Shown here piece after piece: positions 25,283-34,640 of a stretch of DNA of 64,000 nucleotides. Within the stretch, counting starts at the first letter, position 1. The number at the start of each line of letters is the position of its first letter. The notes under the pieces were generated by a model. The model did not search any database, was not told the DNA's origin, and saw nothing but the letters and a program-made list of their open reading frames with translations. The stretch comes from Firmicutes bacterium UBA5493 (GTDB lineage: Bacteria; Bacillota; Limnochordia; Darwinibacteriales; Darwinibacteriaceae), in contig DIPH01000038.1 in NCBI GenBank assembly GCA_002424045.1, positions 13,171 through 77,170 of the forward strand, in the 5' to 3' direction. The position numbers and the translations under genes were made by a program.

Positions 25283-26626
25283 ATGAGCATTCAAGACTTT
25301 CGCGACCTAGAGCGCTTAGTAGAGGCAAAAGACTTCAAAACAGTGAAAAATGAGTTGCCCCTCTTGCAGGACGCTGACATTGCTGATTTTCTAGACGATC
25401 TCAGCCGTGAGCACGTGATTTTGGTGTTTAGGTCACTTCCCAAGGATCGAGCCGCAGAAATCTTCGCCTATTTGCCCAGCGATAAACAGGAATACATAGT
25501 AGGAGCCATTACCGATCAAGAAGTTGGCTCCATCATTGATCAGCTCTTTGTGGACGACGCGGCAGATTTTTTGGAAGAGCTACCTGCCAGTGTCGTCAAG
25601 AGGGTGCTACAGCATGCCTCACCTGAGACTCGTAAATTGGTGAACCAATTTCTGAAATACCCTCCCGAATCCGCTGGTAGTATCATGACAGCGGAGTTTG
25701 TAGACTTAAAAAAAGATATGTTGGTGTCGGAGGCCTTTGCCAGGATTCGCCGGACCGCCCTAGATAAGGAGACAGTTTACACCTGTTATGTTATGGACGC
25801 CAATCGGCACTTAGAAGGCGTCATTACGGTGAAAAACCTTTTCTTGGAGAATGACGATGCCGTCATCGGTGATATCATGGAGAAGAACGTCATCTTTGCC
25901 CAGACTACCGATGACCAAGAAGCGGTGGCCCAGATTTTTGCCAGATACGATCTCTTGTCACTGCCTGTCGTTGACCACGAAAACCGACTGGTCGGAATCG
26001 TGACAGTGGACGATATCGTAGAAGTCATTCAGCAAGAAGCCACCGAAGACTTCCAGATCATGGCCGCCATGGCCCCTTCTGAACGGCCTTATTTGAAAAC
26101 CAGCGTTTTTTCGCTGGCTAAAAACCGCATAATCTGGCTGCTGATCCTATTAGTTTCTGCCATGATCACAGGTTCTATTCTGGGGAAATATGAAGCAGCC
26201 TTTGTATCTATGCCTCTTTTGGTCACCTTTATTCCCATGCTCACAGACACTGGCGGTAATGCTGGTTCCCAAAGCTCCACCTTGATCATTCGCGGTATGG
26301 CCTTGGGTGAAGTAACCCTCGCGGATGGAGGGCGCGTGTTCTTGAAAGAATTGGGTGTCAGTGGCTTGGTAGGAGCAGCTTTAGCGACCGTGAACTATGT
26401 GCGCTTGATCTTGATGTATCCCGGTGAGCAGCTGATTGCATTGAGCGTATCTCTCGCCCTTTTTGCCACCGTCCTTCTGGCGAAAACGGTTGGGGGCCTG
26501 CTTCCCTTGGTGGCGAAAGCCCTGAAACAGGACCCGGCCATTATGGCTGCGCCCGTTATTACCACGATTGTGGATGCCTTGTCCTTAATTATCTACTTTA
26601 AGATTGTGGATATTCTACTTCTCTGA
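25283..26626 (+). CDS. mgtE: Magnesium transporter MgtE
   Basis: 447 residues, ATG 25283 behind AGGGGGGAAG. MgtE is a homodimeric Mg2+ channel gated by cytoplasmic Mg2+. Domains: an N-terminal superhelical domain (1-130), a CBS pair (about 135-260, with SIMTAEFVDLKKD and LPVVDHENRLVGIVTVDDIVE segments) and five membrane helices with the pore motif PMLTDTGGNAGSQSST. The upstream gap is too short for a full M-box riboswitch, so gating by the CBS domains is the likely control. It converges on galK. Confidence 0.96.
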   Translation: MSIQDFRDLERLVEAKDFKTVKNELPLLQDADIADFLDDLSREHVILVFRSLPKDRAAEIFAYLPSDKQEYIVGAITDQEVGSIIDQLFVDDAADFLEELPASVVKRVLQHASPETRKLVNQFLKYPPESAGSIMTAEFVDLKKDMLVSEAFARIRRTALDKETVYTCYVMDANRHLEGVITVKNLFLENDDAVIGDIMEKNVIFAQTTDDQEAVAQIFARYDLLSLPVVDHENRLVGIVTVDDIVEVIQQEATEDFQIMAAMAPSERPYLKTSVFSLAKNRIIWLLILLVSAMITGSILGKYEAAFVSMPLLVTFIPMLTDTGGNAGSQSSTLIIRGMALGEVTLADGGRVFLKELGVSGLVGAALATVNYVRLILMYPGEQLIALSVSLALFATVLLAKTVGGLLPLVAKALKQDPAIMAAPVITTIVDALSLIIYFKIVDILLL

Positions 26627-26644
26627 CGCAGGACCCGTCAATCG

Positions 26645-27802
26645 TCACATGATTTTGGCGCCTTGAGAGGCGCTAAAAACGTAGAATTCTGCCCTTAGAC
26701 CGGTCTTGGCCAAATAGTCTTGGGCAACAATTTGCTCAAAGACGGCTAGCTGGCTGCGGGGTACGAGCGAAATGGTACAGCCGCCAAAGCCGGCCCCCGT
26801 CATGCGTGAACCGAGGACGCCGGGCACCTTAAGAGCTAGCTCAACTAAAAGATCAAGTTCAGCGCAGCTTACTTCAAAGTCGTGCTGCAGACTCTGGTGC
26901 GAAGCGGTGAGCTCTTTGCCGAAACTCTCCAAATCCCCTGCCTTCAGGGCGGAGATGCCCCTAAGCACACGGTTATTCTCGGTGACCACATGGCGTGCTC
27001 TTTGGGCCAAAACCTGTGGTAGAGCGTTGACTAGGGATAAATCCTCCATGTTTACATCCCGTAGGGAAGAAATCCCTGGAAGATCATGCTTTAAACGTTC
27101 CACCGCTTCTGTACATTCTTGGCGACGGGTATTATAGGCAGAATCCACAAGCCCCCTGCGAACTGCGCTATTGATCACAACCACGGCGTAGCCCTGCTGT
27201 TCAAAGGGTGTTGGAACTAACTCATACTCTAGACTTCGACAGTCCAGAAACAAGGCATGATCTTTTTGCCCCATCATCGATGCAAATTGATCCATAATAC
27301 CTGAAGCCACACCTACAAAGTTATTTTCGGCCCTCTGGGCCAGCTTCACCAATTCCACATTTTCCGCACTAAAACCGTGGAGGGCGTTAATTAAGACTGC
27401 CGCTGCCACCTCTAAGGCGGCGGAAGAAGAGAGGCCAGCCCCTTGCGGCACATTCCCCTGGATAAGGATGTCCATACCCTGGGGATCAAAGCCTGCTAGT
27501 TGAAACTCTCTGCACACGCCTCGGATGTAATTGGTCCACTTCTTCTCAGATGAAGGCCCGATGTCTGCTACGTCAAAACGATCCTGGGCATCATAATCCA
27601 GGGAATGGAGATTGACGCTTGTGCTTCCATTTAAGGCACCTGCCATGGTGATTCCCGCATCAATGGCCATGGGAAAGACAAAGCCCTCGTTGTAATCGGT
27701 GTGCTCTCCTAAAAGGTTGACGCGCCCGGGGGCCCGGACGATGAGAGGCTCGCTAGAGCCTTGAAACTTCTCCCGGAACTCCTTTTTGATGCTATTCTCC
27801 AT
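26645..27802 (-). CDS. galK: Galactokinase
   Basis: 385 residues on the minus strand from ATG 27802, five bases after GGGGTGA. GalK phosphorylates galactose at C1 in the Leloir pathway. The galactokinase signature GRVNLLGEHTDYNEGFVFPMAID, the GHMP ATP loop PQGAGLSSSAALEVA and the C-terminal GSRMTGAGFGGC are all present. The start lies inside the end of galT (11-base overlap), so the two are translationally coupled. galE is not nearby. Confidence 0.96.
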   Translation of the reverse strand: MENSIKKEFREKFQGSSEPLIVRAPGRVNLLGEHTDYNEGFVFPMAIDAGITMAGALNGSTSVNLHSLDYDAQDRFDVADIGPSSEKKWTNYIRGVCREFQLAGFDPQGMDILIQGNVPQGAGLSSSAALEVAAAVLINALHGFSAENVELVKLAQRAENNFVGVASGIMDQFASMMGQKDHALFLDCRSLEYELVPTPFEQQGYAVVVINSAVRRGLVDSAYNTRRQECTEAVERLKHDLPGISSLRDVNMEDLSLVNALPQVLAQRARHVVTENNRVLRGISALKAGDLESFGKELTASHQSLQHDFEVSCAELDLLVELALKVPGVLGSRMTGAGFGGCTISLVPRSQLAVFEQIVAQDYLAKTGLRAEFYVFSASQGAKIM

Positions 27803-28766
27803 ACTGATCACCCCGCAGTTTGGCCGCTTGCTCTTCTGGACTCATATCTGTAATAAAGGTACCGGCCCCAGATTCCACTCCTGCCAAGTACTTGAGCTTT
27901 GTCTCTGTGCGGTTCAAGGGATAAAACTCTATATGAAAATGGTAATGGGGATGGTCTCCCTTAGGAGGCGCTTGATGGATGGCCATAATGTACGGGAGAG
28001 AGATACCAAAGAGGGAATCATACTTAACCAGAACCTCTTTCAGGAGGGCCGCCAGCCCCTCTTGCTCTTCGGGAGTTAACTCCGCAAGATTTGTAACATG
28101 GCGCTTGGCGTAAATATGGACCTCAAAAGGGTAACGGGCAAAAAAGGGCACAAAGGACATGAATTCCTGGTTTTCTGCAATGACCCGCACCTTATCTTCT
28201 TTTTCTTCCGCCATAATGTCGCAATACAGGCATTTGTCTGTAGCCGTTTGGTGTTCTAAGGCTGCCTGTAGTTCTTTTTCCAGAGTTGGTGGAATAAAAG
28301 GGAATGCATAGATCTGCCCATGGGGATGACTTAAGGTAACCCCCACGGCATCACCTTTGTTCTCGAAGATAAATATATACTGTATACCTGGTTTTCGCCC
28401 CAGTTCGATGTAACGATCGGTCCACACCTCAATTAGGTTTCGAATATGTTCTTCGGACTCCTCCCCTAAGCTACTGTGATGATTTGAGGAATAAAGAACA
28501 ACCTCGCAGATTCCTTCTGCAGGAGCCGTCTGGTAGAGGGCACTTCCTTCGACGCCTAGTGGCGGCGGCGGTTGGCTGAGGGAAGGGAACTTATTTTCAA
28601 AGACCACGATTTCGTAATCCTCCGCGGGAACCTCGGTAGGGAAGGCCCCAGGCAGGGTGGGACATAAGGGACAATACTCTGCAGGAGGTCTGTATGTACG
28701 ATCTTGGCGGTGGGTGGCCACAATAACCCACTCTTTTAACTGTGGATTCCAACGTAGTTCAGACAT
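27792..28766 (-). CDS. galT: Galactose-1-phosphate uridylyltransferase
   Basis: 324 residues on the minus strand from ATG 28766 (MSELRWN). GalT moves UMP between glucose-1-P and galactose-1-P. It belongs to the histidine-triad form: the catalytic loop is in LSHPHGQIYAFPF, the zinc-type Cys pair in YCPLCP, and the second His cluster in DHPHYHFHIEFYP. It is the first gene of galT-galK and precedes galK with an overlap. No clear operator is visible in the 207-base divergent gap to ridA. Confidence 0.95.
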   Translation of the reverse strand: MSELRWNPQLKEWVIVATHRQDRTYRPPAEYCPLCPTLPGAFPTEVPAEDYEIVVFENKFPSLSQPPPPLGVEGSALYQTAPAEGICEVVLYSSNHHSSLGEESEEHIRNLIEVWTDRYIELGRKPGIQYIFIFENKGDAVGVTLSHPHGQIYAFPFIPPTLEKELQAALEHQTATDKCLYCDIMAEEKEDKVRVIAENQEFMSFVPFFARYPFEVHIYAKRHVTNLAELTPEEQEGLAALLKEVLVKYDSLFGISLPYIMAIHQAPPKGDHPHYHFHIEFYPLNRTETKLKYLAGVESGAGTFITDMSPEEQAAKLRGDQYGE

Positions 28767-28914
28767 CGTCTCACTCCTCACTCCTTACTTTTTTTGGGAA
28801 AGCTATAAAAGATGATGTAACGACCGTCGTCTTTAGACTTGACGTCTTTTTTCACAAGTACCACACCTCCATTTCCCCTATTCTACAAAAAATTAGTCGA
28901 ACCTTTCAAGGGAA

Positions 28915-28943
28915 TTGGCTTTGGAACGGGAAAATAGTATACA
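28915..28943 (+). promoter_or_regulatory. Promoter of ridA-ddl
   Basis: TTGGCT at 28915-28920 and TATACA at 28938-28943 with a 17-base spacer, 31 bases before the ridA ATG. Both boxes are imperfect. Confidence 0.45.
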
Positions 28944-28973
28944 TCAAAGAATACATACACGGAGGGAAATCAA

Positions 28974-29357
28974 ATGCGTAAGATAGTTCACAGTGAAAAG
29001 GCTCCAGCAGCAGTTGGCCCCTATAACCAGGGGATTCGGGCAGGCAATCTGCTTTTCATTTCCGGCCAGCTCGGACTGAATATGGAAACCGGTGAAATTG
29101 CCTATGGCGATGTGGAAGCCCAGGCAAGGCAAGTTTTAAATAATCTCGAGACCATTGCCCAGGCAGGGGGAAGTAGCCTGGCCAATGCCCTTAAGGTTTC
29201 TGTCTACCTCACGGACATGGGCGATTTTGACAAGATGAATGCAGTCTACGCCAGCTTCTTCCCAGAAAATCCGCCCGCTCGAGTCTGTGTGGAAGTCAGC
29301 GCCCTACCTAAGGGTGTAGAAGTAGAGATGGATGTAATTTGTTTGTGTAACGACTAA
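28974..29357 (+). CDS. ridA: RidA family reactive intermediate deaminase
   Basis: 127 residues, ATG 28974 behind GGAGGGAAATC. RidA hydrolyses reactive 2-aminoacrylate-type enamines and imines formed by PLP enzymes. APAAVGPYNQGI at the start, FISGQLGLN, and the C-terminal ENPPARVCVEVSALPKGVEVEMD with the catalytic Arg are present. In Bacillus the homologue yabJ lies between purR and spoVG; here it has moved next to ddl. Confidence 0.95.
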   Translation: MRKIVHSEKAPAAVGPYNQGIRAGNLLFISGQLGLNMETGEIAYGDVEAQARQVLNNLETIAQAGGSSLANALKVSVYLTDMGDFDKMNAVYASFFPENPPARVCVEVSALPKGVEVEMDVICLCND

Positions 29358-29382
29358 GATAGTAACAAAGGGAGGATGCAGT

Positions 29383-30384
29383 ATGCCCAAGTTAAGGGTG
29401 GGTGTTATTTATGGCGGCCGATCGGGGGAACACGAAGTATCTTTACTGTCAGCCCAATCGGTGATGGAGGCTTTAGATGGGGCCAAGTATACAATTATTC
29501 CCATCAAAATCGATCAAGATGGAAGCTGGCAAGGCCCCTCCATCCAGGCAGATCCTAAGGAGAATCCTGATTTAGATGTGGTCTTTCCTGTTCTTCACGG
29601 GACCTTTGGTGAAGACGGCACGATCCAAGGGCTCTTGGAATTAGCCAACCTTCCCTATGTTGGGGCCGGTGTAGCCGCTTCGGCAGCGGCCATGGACAAA
29701 GCCTTCATGAGGACACTCTTTACCCAGGCAGGATTGCCTCTCCTCCCTTGGGACAGCTTCCTTCATTATGAGTGGAAGGAAAACGCCCAAGTCATCAAGG
29801 AGCGCTTAGAATCTGCTTTAGGCTACCCCATGTTTGTAAAACCGGCCAACTTAGGGTCCAGTGTGGGAATTACGAAGGTAAAATCCCCCGCAGATCTGGG
29901 GCCCGCTGTGGAATTGGCTTTAGAATATGATCGCAAGTTGGTTGTAGAACAAGGTTTGATTGGAGCCAGAGAAGTTGAGTGCAGTGTCTTGGGGCATCAC
30001 AAACCCCAGGTATCATTGGCGGGAGAAATTGTTCCAGCCCATGAATTCTATGATTACAAAGCCAAGTACCATAATGAAAAGTCTAGGTTGATTATTCCCG
30101 CTCCCCTTAATGACGAGCAGAGCCAGAAGATTAAGGACTACGCTATACGGGCTTTCCAGGCTGTGGACTGCTCGGGGATGGGCCGCGTTGACTTCTTTGT
30201 GGATCAACAGGGCGAAATTTTCGTCAATGAGATTAACACCATTCCGGGTTTTACCCAAATTTCCATGTACCCCAAACTGTGGGAACACTCTGGTCTGCCC
30301 TATCCTGCCCTCCTTGATCGCTTGATTGCGATCGCTTTGGAGAAGCATCGCGAACGGCAGGCCTTGCGTACCAGCATTTCTTAA
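29383..30384 (+). CDS. ddl: D-alanine--D-alanine ligase
   Basis: 333 residues, ATG 29383 behind GGGAGGATGCA. Ddl joins two D-Ala for the peptidoglycan stem peptide. GGRSGEHEVSLLSAQSV near the N-terminus, HGTFGEDGTIQGLLE, the ATP-grasp core PMFVKPANLGSSVGI and the metal-binding EINTIPGFT are intact. The loop carries a Tyr (HEFYDYKAKYHNE region), consistent with a D-Ala-D-Ala rather than a D-Ala-D-Lac enzyme. It is probably cotranscribed with ridA. Confidence 0.95.
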   Translation: MPKLRVGVIYGGRSGEHEVSLLSAQSVMEALDGAKYTIIPIKIDQDGSWQGPSIQADPKENPDLDVVFPVLHGTFGEDGTIQGLLELANLPYVGAGVAASAAAMDKAFMRTLFTQAGLPLLPWDSFLHYEWKENAQVIKERLESALGYPMFVKPANLGSSVGITKVKSPADLGPAVELALEYDRKLVVEQGLIGAREVECSVLGHHKPQVSLAGEIVPAHEFYDYKAKYHNEKSRLIIPAPLNDEQSQKIKDYAIRAFQAVDCSGMGRVDFFVDQQGEIFVNEINTIPGFTQISMYPKLWEHSGLPYPALLDRLIAIALEKHRERQALRTSIS

Positions 30385-30405
30385 GGTAGGTGATGAGCTA
30401 GCGCG

Positions 30406-32352
30406 ATGATCATCCAGGATTTATGGAAATTCTACGGAGATGAACTCGTTTTTCAAAATGTCACCGCCAAAGTAGGCTTCACCGATCGCATCGGCCTTGT
30501 GGGTGCCAATGGGGTGGGAAAGACCACCCTTCTGAAAACTCTCGTAGGCGAACTTAGCCCAGAGCGGGGCCAGGTCATTTGCCCCGGAGGTTATACAACG
30601 GGCTCCTTGTGGCAGGCTCCACCCCAAAGCTCTCAAACAATGCAGAAGTATCTTGAGGAGCCCTTTGCCGAACAAATTGAGCTAGAAAGGGCTATGCGGG
30701 AATTAGAAGAGGAGATGGCCAGACTTGTTTCAGGTACAGACTTGGATCAGGCCATGAAGCGTTACGCTAGCCTACAGGATCGTTTTGAGCACGGCGGTGG
30801 TTATGACTATCTTGTACAAATGAACGCAGTCACCATGGGACTGGGTTTTACAGAGGCTGATCTAAGCCGTAGCCTTTATACCTTCAGTGGAGGCGAGCAA
30901 ATGCGGGTGAGTCTGGCTCGCCTGCTTTTGGCCCGTCCTTCCCTTTTGGTGTTGGACGAACCTACCAACCACTTGGACATCGAAGCCATCCGCTGGCTGG
31001 AGGACTTTTTGGCCTCCTATAGCGGCGCCCTCATTGTGGTGTCCCATGATCGTTACTTTTTGGACAAGGTTGCAACAAGTATTTGGGAGTTGCAGCAGTA
31101 CAGGCTGTATCAATACAAAGGAAATTACTCTGCCTACATGCCCCAGCGTGAATTGGGGCAGGCCCAAATCGAAGAGAGTCTCGAGAGGCAGCAGCAAGAA
31201 AGGGCCCGCATGGAGCTTTTCATCCAGAAATTTAAGGCGGGAACCCGCTCCAGGCAGGCCAAGAGTATGGAGAAAAAGTTGGCCCGCCTACCCGATATCG
31301 AGCGGGTCTTAGACGATCCTACCATGGTCTTTCGCTTCGAGCCCAAGCGTCAGTCGGGGAATAATATCGTTTTCTTAGAGGACATCAGCAAAACCTACGG
31401 CGAAAACCTAGTATTGAAACCGCTCCAGGCCGAGGTGAAGAGGGGTCAGCGCATTGCCCTTTTGGGACCCAATGGCAGCGGGAAGAGTACGCTTCTAAAG
31501 ATCTTAGGAGGGGAGCTGGACTTTGAAGGCGAACTACGGTGGGGAACAGGGGTTGATGTGGGCTACTTTTCGCAACACATATCCTTTGACCCTGAAAACA
31601 CCGTCTTGGAGGAGCTTTACGATGAGCACCGCCTCGAACTCGGTGTTCTACGTTCGGTTTTGGCCCGCCTTTTGTTCCGGGGCGAAGATGTTTTCAAACA
31701 GACCTCTGTATTAAGCGGAGGAGAAAGAAATCGCCTAGCCCTGGCAAAACTACTTCTACATCGCCCTAATTTACTACTACTAGACGAACCCACCAATCAC
31801 CTGGATATCTTCGCCAGAGAAGCTTTGGAAAAGGCCCTTGCTGAGTTTGGAGGTACCATTATCTTTGTTTCCCACGACCGTTACTTCATTGATAAGCTAG
31901 CTACCAAGGTGTGGTTTTTAGATGACGGATCCCTCCATGAGTTTGCAGGCGGTTTTGCAGAGTACGAGGAAACCCTCAAACAGGCTTACGCTACAAGAGC
32001 CGAAGTGGCTAAAGGAGCCCAAGGGGCTAAAGGAGCCCAAAGGGCTAAAGGAGCCCAAGGGGCTAAAGGAGCCCAAAGGGCTACAGTAAACTATAGAGAA
32101 AACCAAGGGCGTCCTGCCAAGAAGACTTCCCCCAACGCCCGCAGAAGGCTCGCGGAGGCCAGGTCTGAGTTGGAAGATGAAATTGTCCGCCTCGAAGAGC
32201 GCATGGAAGATCTGGAAATTACCTTGGCTTCGCCAGATCTCTATCAAGATGGAGAAAGTTTTGCCCTCACAGTCATTCGGGAATATCACGAGGTCAAGGA
32301 CACATTACATGAAAAATACGCAGAGTGGGAACGTCTAGTGGACGAGCACTAA
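30406..32352 (+). CDS. ABC-F family ATPase (YdiF-like)
   Basis: 648 residues, ATG 30406. Two ABC modules with no membrane part: Walker A GANGVGKTTL and GPNGSGKSTL, signatures FSGGEQMRVSLARLLL and LSGGERNRLALAKLLL, Walker B LLVLDEPTNHLDIEA and LLLLDEPTNHLDIFA. Between them lies the long P-site linker (coiled, charged) that in ABC-F proteins reaches the ribosomal E/P site; a C-terminal coiled coil follows. Such proteins act on ribosomes in translation control or antibiotic protection; which, cannot be told here. A tandem AKGAQ(G/R) repeat precedes the C-terminal domain. Confidence 0.9.
   Translation: MIIQDLWKFYGDELVFQNVTAKVGFTDRIGLVGANGVGKTTLLKTLVGELSPERGQVICPGGYTTGSLWQAPPQSSQTMQKYLEEPFAEQIELERAMRELEEEMARLVSGTDLDQAMKRYASLQDRFEHGGGYDYLVQMNAVTMGLGFTEADLSRSLYTFSGGEQMRVSLARLLLARPSLLVLDEPTNHLDIEAIRWLEDFLASYSGALIVVSHDRYFLDKVATSIWELQQYRLYQYKGNYSAYMPQRELGQAQIEESLERQQQERARMELFIQKFKAGTRSRQAKSMEKKLARLPDIERVLDDPTMVFRFEPKRQSGNNIVFLEDISKTYGENLVLKPLQAEVKRGQRIALLGPNGSGKSTLLKILGGELDFEGELRWGTGVDVGYFSQHISFDPENTVLEELYDEHRLELGVLRSVLARLLFRGEDVFKQTSVLSGGERNRLALAKLLLHRPNLLLLDEPTNHLDIFAREALEKALAEFGGTIIFVSHDRYFIDKLATKVWFLDDGSLHEFAGGFAEYEETLKQAYATRAEVAKGAQGAKGAQRAKGAQGAKGAQRATVNYRENQGRPAKKTSPNARRRLAEARSELEDEIVRLEERMEDLEITLASPDLYQDGESFALTVIREYHEVKDTLHEKYAEWERLVDEH
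32008..32079 (+). repeat. In-frame 18-bp tandem repeat in the ABC-F gene
   Basis: Four copies of GCTAAAGGAGCCCAARGG, alternating G and A at the R position, so it can also be seen as two copies of a 36-bp unit. It encodes AKGAQG/AKGAQR. The copies are almost identical, a sign of recent expansion. Confidence 0.95.
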
Positions 32353-32367
32353 GGGAGGGTGATGATT

Positions 32368-33063
32368 ATGTCTGGCGGAAAGAGTAAAGGTGTTCTCCTT
32401 CGTCCTGTGGAAGGCTTGCCCATCCAGGTTCCAAGGGAGATCCTCAAGTGCCAGGTTGATCTAGGCCCCACAGCCACATTAGTCTGGATCAACATTCTAG
32501 CCCTATCCCAACTAGGACGCCCCATGCAGATCAATTCTTTAGCCCGGCAAATGGGCTTGGAAAAACGAGAAGTCAGCCAGGCTCTAGCCTTTTTGGCCGA
32601 CAGGGGCTGGATTAATGATGAAGGCCTAGAGATTCAGCTGACTGTTCCTCAGGGAGAGGAAAGTGGGCTATTAAATGGGACTACCGCACAAGCGGCCACC
32701 GCCGAGACTATCCCAGGCGCCGAAACAGATGCCTTCGAGTGGCTCGTGAGTTATGTCTCTGCGAGGGTGACCGTTCCTACCCTTGATGAAAAACGGAAGC
32801 TGCTCTATTGGATGCAGAGCAAAAATCTGACCCATGAAGTGATCGCTGTTGCCGTCGAAGAGATGTGCGCTTCCGCAGCCCATCCTAGTTTTCCCTACCT
32901 AGAGGGCATTTTGCGTAATTGGCATGGCGTGGGCATACGGACTTACAATGATCTTCTAGAGAATCCCTACTTAGCCAAAGTGCTGGGACCGATTACAAGC
33001 TGTAAGGAGCAGAATCCTGTAGAACAGCGCTGGAGGGAGATTTTCCCCGATGAATTCGATTGA
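32368..33063 (+). CDS. DnaD-domain primosome protein
   Basis: 231 residues from ATG 32368, nine bases after GGGAGG. An N-terminal winged-helix part (INSLARQMGLEKREVSQALAFLADRGWI, about 49-76) is followed by a low-complexity Thr/Ala linker and a DnaD/DnaB C-terminal domain carrying the YxxxILxNW motif (PYLEGILRNWHGVGIRT). In Bacillus such proteins help load the replicative helicase at origins and stalled forks. It overlaps the helicase gene by 14 bases, which makes a helicase-loading role likely. Confidence 0.85.
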   Translation: MSGGKSKGVLLRPVEGLPIQVPREILKCQVDLGPTATLVWINILALSQLGRPMQINSLARQMGLEKREVSQALAFLADRGWINDEGLEIQLTVPQGEESGLLNGTTAQAATAETIPGAETDAFEWLVSYVSARVTVPTLDEKRKLLYWMQSKNLTHEVIAVAVEEMCASAAHPSFPYLEGILRNWHGVGIRTYNDLLENPYLAKVLGPITSCKEQNPVEQRWREIFPDEFD

Positions 33064-34426
33064 ACAACTAAGCTATGATGTACCCATGGATTTAAGCGCC
33101 GAGAGGCAAATCCTTGGTATCTTGATTAAACATCCCACCCAAGTGGACAGAGTGATCGATCGCCTGCGTCCCGCCCACTTTATTGACTCCGCCCATCGGC
33201 GGATCTACGAAATCATTCTCGACATTTACAATAAGCAGGGACGCATTTCTTACACCCAGATTTATAATCGTCTCCGAACGGACTCCATAACCGATGCACC
33301 GGCGGAACTCTTGATTCCCCTCACCGAGTCTTTTGTGGCCTTAAGTGAGCTTGATCCTAGTGTGGAAATTCTTCTCCATAAGGAAGGCGTTCGCAGGATC
33401 GCCCAGGCCTGTGATACCATTAAAGCCATGGTCCTCGATCCCAAAAACGAAGACTTAGAAGAGGTTCAGGCTAAAGCCCAGGAGCTCATGTTTGCGGCAA
33501 GCCAGAGTATTGATGCCGCGGGCGATGAAGTGAAGAATCTCTTGGAAGTTTTAAACAAGTGCTATATTAACCTGCTTAAGAGGAAAGAAGGCATCCTTGA
33601 TGCCTATGGTCTCTCGGTACGCTATCCCTCCATTGATGGCATGACAACGGGCTTTAAGAAAAAGGACCTCATTATCTTGGCTGCCCGTCCGTCCATGGGT
33701 AAGACAGCTTTGGTCCTAAATATGGCCGCTAACGTGGCCAAACGGAACATTCCGGTCTTACTCTTTAGCTTAGAAATGGATGACGAGCAATTAGGGGACC
33801 GTATTGTCCTCAGCGAGCTTTTTGCCCATAAAGAAGGTGGCGAGCAGGCTGTAACCTCCGTTGAATATCAAACGAAACTCAGTGATGAACAGTTCTTAGT
33901 GACCCAAAAGGTATTCAATGAACTGTACCACCTACCTATTTCCATTGTGGATAAGCGGGGTCTCACCGTAGCTGAGATGCGGGCCAAGGCCAGGAAATTC
34001 AAGTCGGAACATCCCGATTTAGGTCTGATTGTCATCGACTATCTACAATTGATTAAGCCGCCTAACAATACCAATCGGAGCTGGACCTTAGTGGTGGGTG
34101 AAATGGTTCGAGAGCTGAGAGATCTAGCAGGGGAACTGGATGTTCCCATTATCTTGTTGTCGCAGCTTAACCGAAGTGTAGAAAGTAGAGACAACAAAAG
34201 GCCCATGATGTCGGACCTCCGGGACTCTGGAAATATTGAGGAATTTGCCGACGTGATCATCTTCCTCTATCGAGAGGATTATTACTATCCCGATAAGGCC
34301 AAAGCGGAAGGCACAGAAGGCCTCGTAGAGATCATCTTTGCCAAGCAGCGTAAGGGAAGCACTGGTACCGTCCAACTCCGCTTTATTAAGGAATACACCC
34401 GTTTTATTGAGGAATATACAAAGTAA
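33050..34426 (+). CDS. dnaB: Replicative DNA helicase DnaB
   Basis: 458 residues, ATG 33050 inside the end of the DnaD-like gene. This is the hexameric fork helicase (called DnaC in Bacillus). The N-terminal domain (SAERQILGILIKHPTQVDRVIDRL...) and the RecA-like C-terminal domain are complete: Walker A ARPSMGKTAL, LLFSLEMDDEQL, Walker B LIVIDYLQLIK and the arginine-finger region SQLNRSVESRDNKRPMMSDLRDSG. I see no intein. Confidence 0.96.
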   Translation: MNSIEQLSYDVPMDLSAERQILGILIKHPTQVDRVIDRLRPAHFIDSAHRRIYEIILDIYNKQGRISYTQIYNRLRTDSITDAPAELLIPLTESFVALSELDPSVEILLHKEGVRRIAQACDTIKAMVLDPKNEDLEEVQAKAQELMFAASQSIDAAGDEVKNLLEVLNKCYINLLKRKEGILDAYGLSVRYPSIDGMTTGFKKKDLIILAARPSMGKTALVLNMAANVAKRNIPVLLFSLEMDDEQLGDRIVLSELFAHKEGGEQAVTSVEYQTKLSDEQFLVTQKVFNELYHLPISIVDKRGLTVAEMRAKARKFKSEHPDLGLIVIDYLQLIKPPNNTNRSWTLVVGEMVRELRDLAGELDVPIILLSQLNRSVESRDNKRPMMSDLRDSGNIEEFADVIIFLYREDYYYPDKAKAEGTEGLVEIIFAKQRKGSTGTVQLRFIKEYTRFIEEYTK

Positions 34427-34438
34427 TAGGGGGTTACC

Positions 34439-34630
34439 ATGGGCGATATGGATCGAACGAAGTTGATTTTTGTTGATACCTGCCGCAACCTGGTTGAACT
34501 GGGCGAATTATCTAAGGAAGAGTACTACGACATTTGTGATCTTCTAGACCGCCTAGAGGAATACGATAACGAAGAGTTTAAAGCAGAGTTAAGAAGAATC
34601 AGTAAGGGTCTTAGTGATCTGATTGGCTAG
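34439..34630 (+). CDS. Small acidic helical protein of unknown function
   Basis: 63 residues, ATG 34439 behind AGGGGGTT. The sequence (VELGELSKEEYYDICDLLDRLEEYDNEEF) is predicted to be almost entirely helical and acidic at its centre, with a basic end. I do not recognise a family. It lies 12 bases after dnaB and ten before rsmA in the same direction, and codon use matches its neighbours, so it is probably a real gene. Confidence 0.6.
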   Translation: MGDMDRTKLIFVDTCRNLVELGELSKEEYYDICDLLDRLEEYDNEEFKAELRRISKGLSDLIG

Positions 34631-34640
34631 GGGGAAGCAC

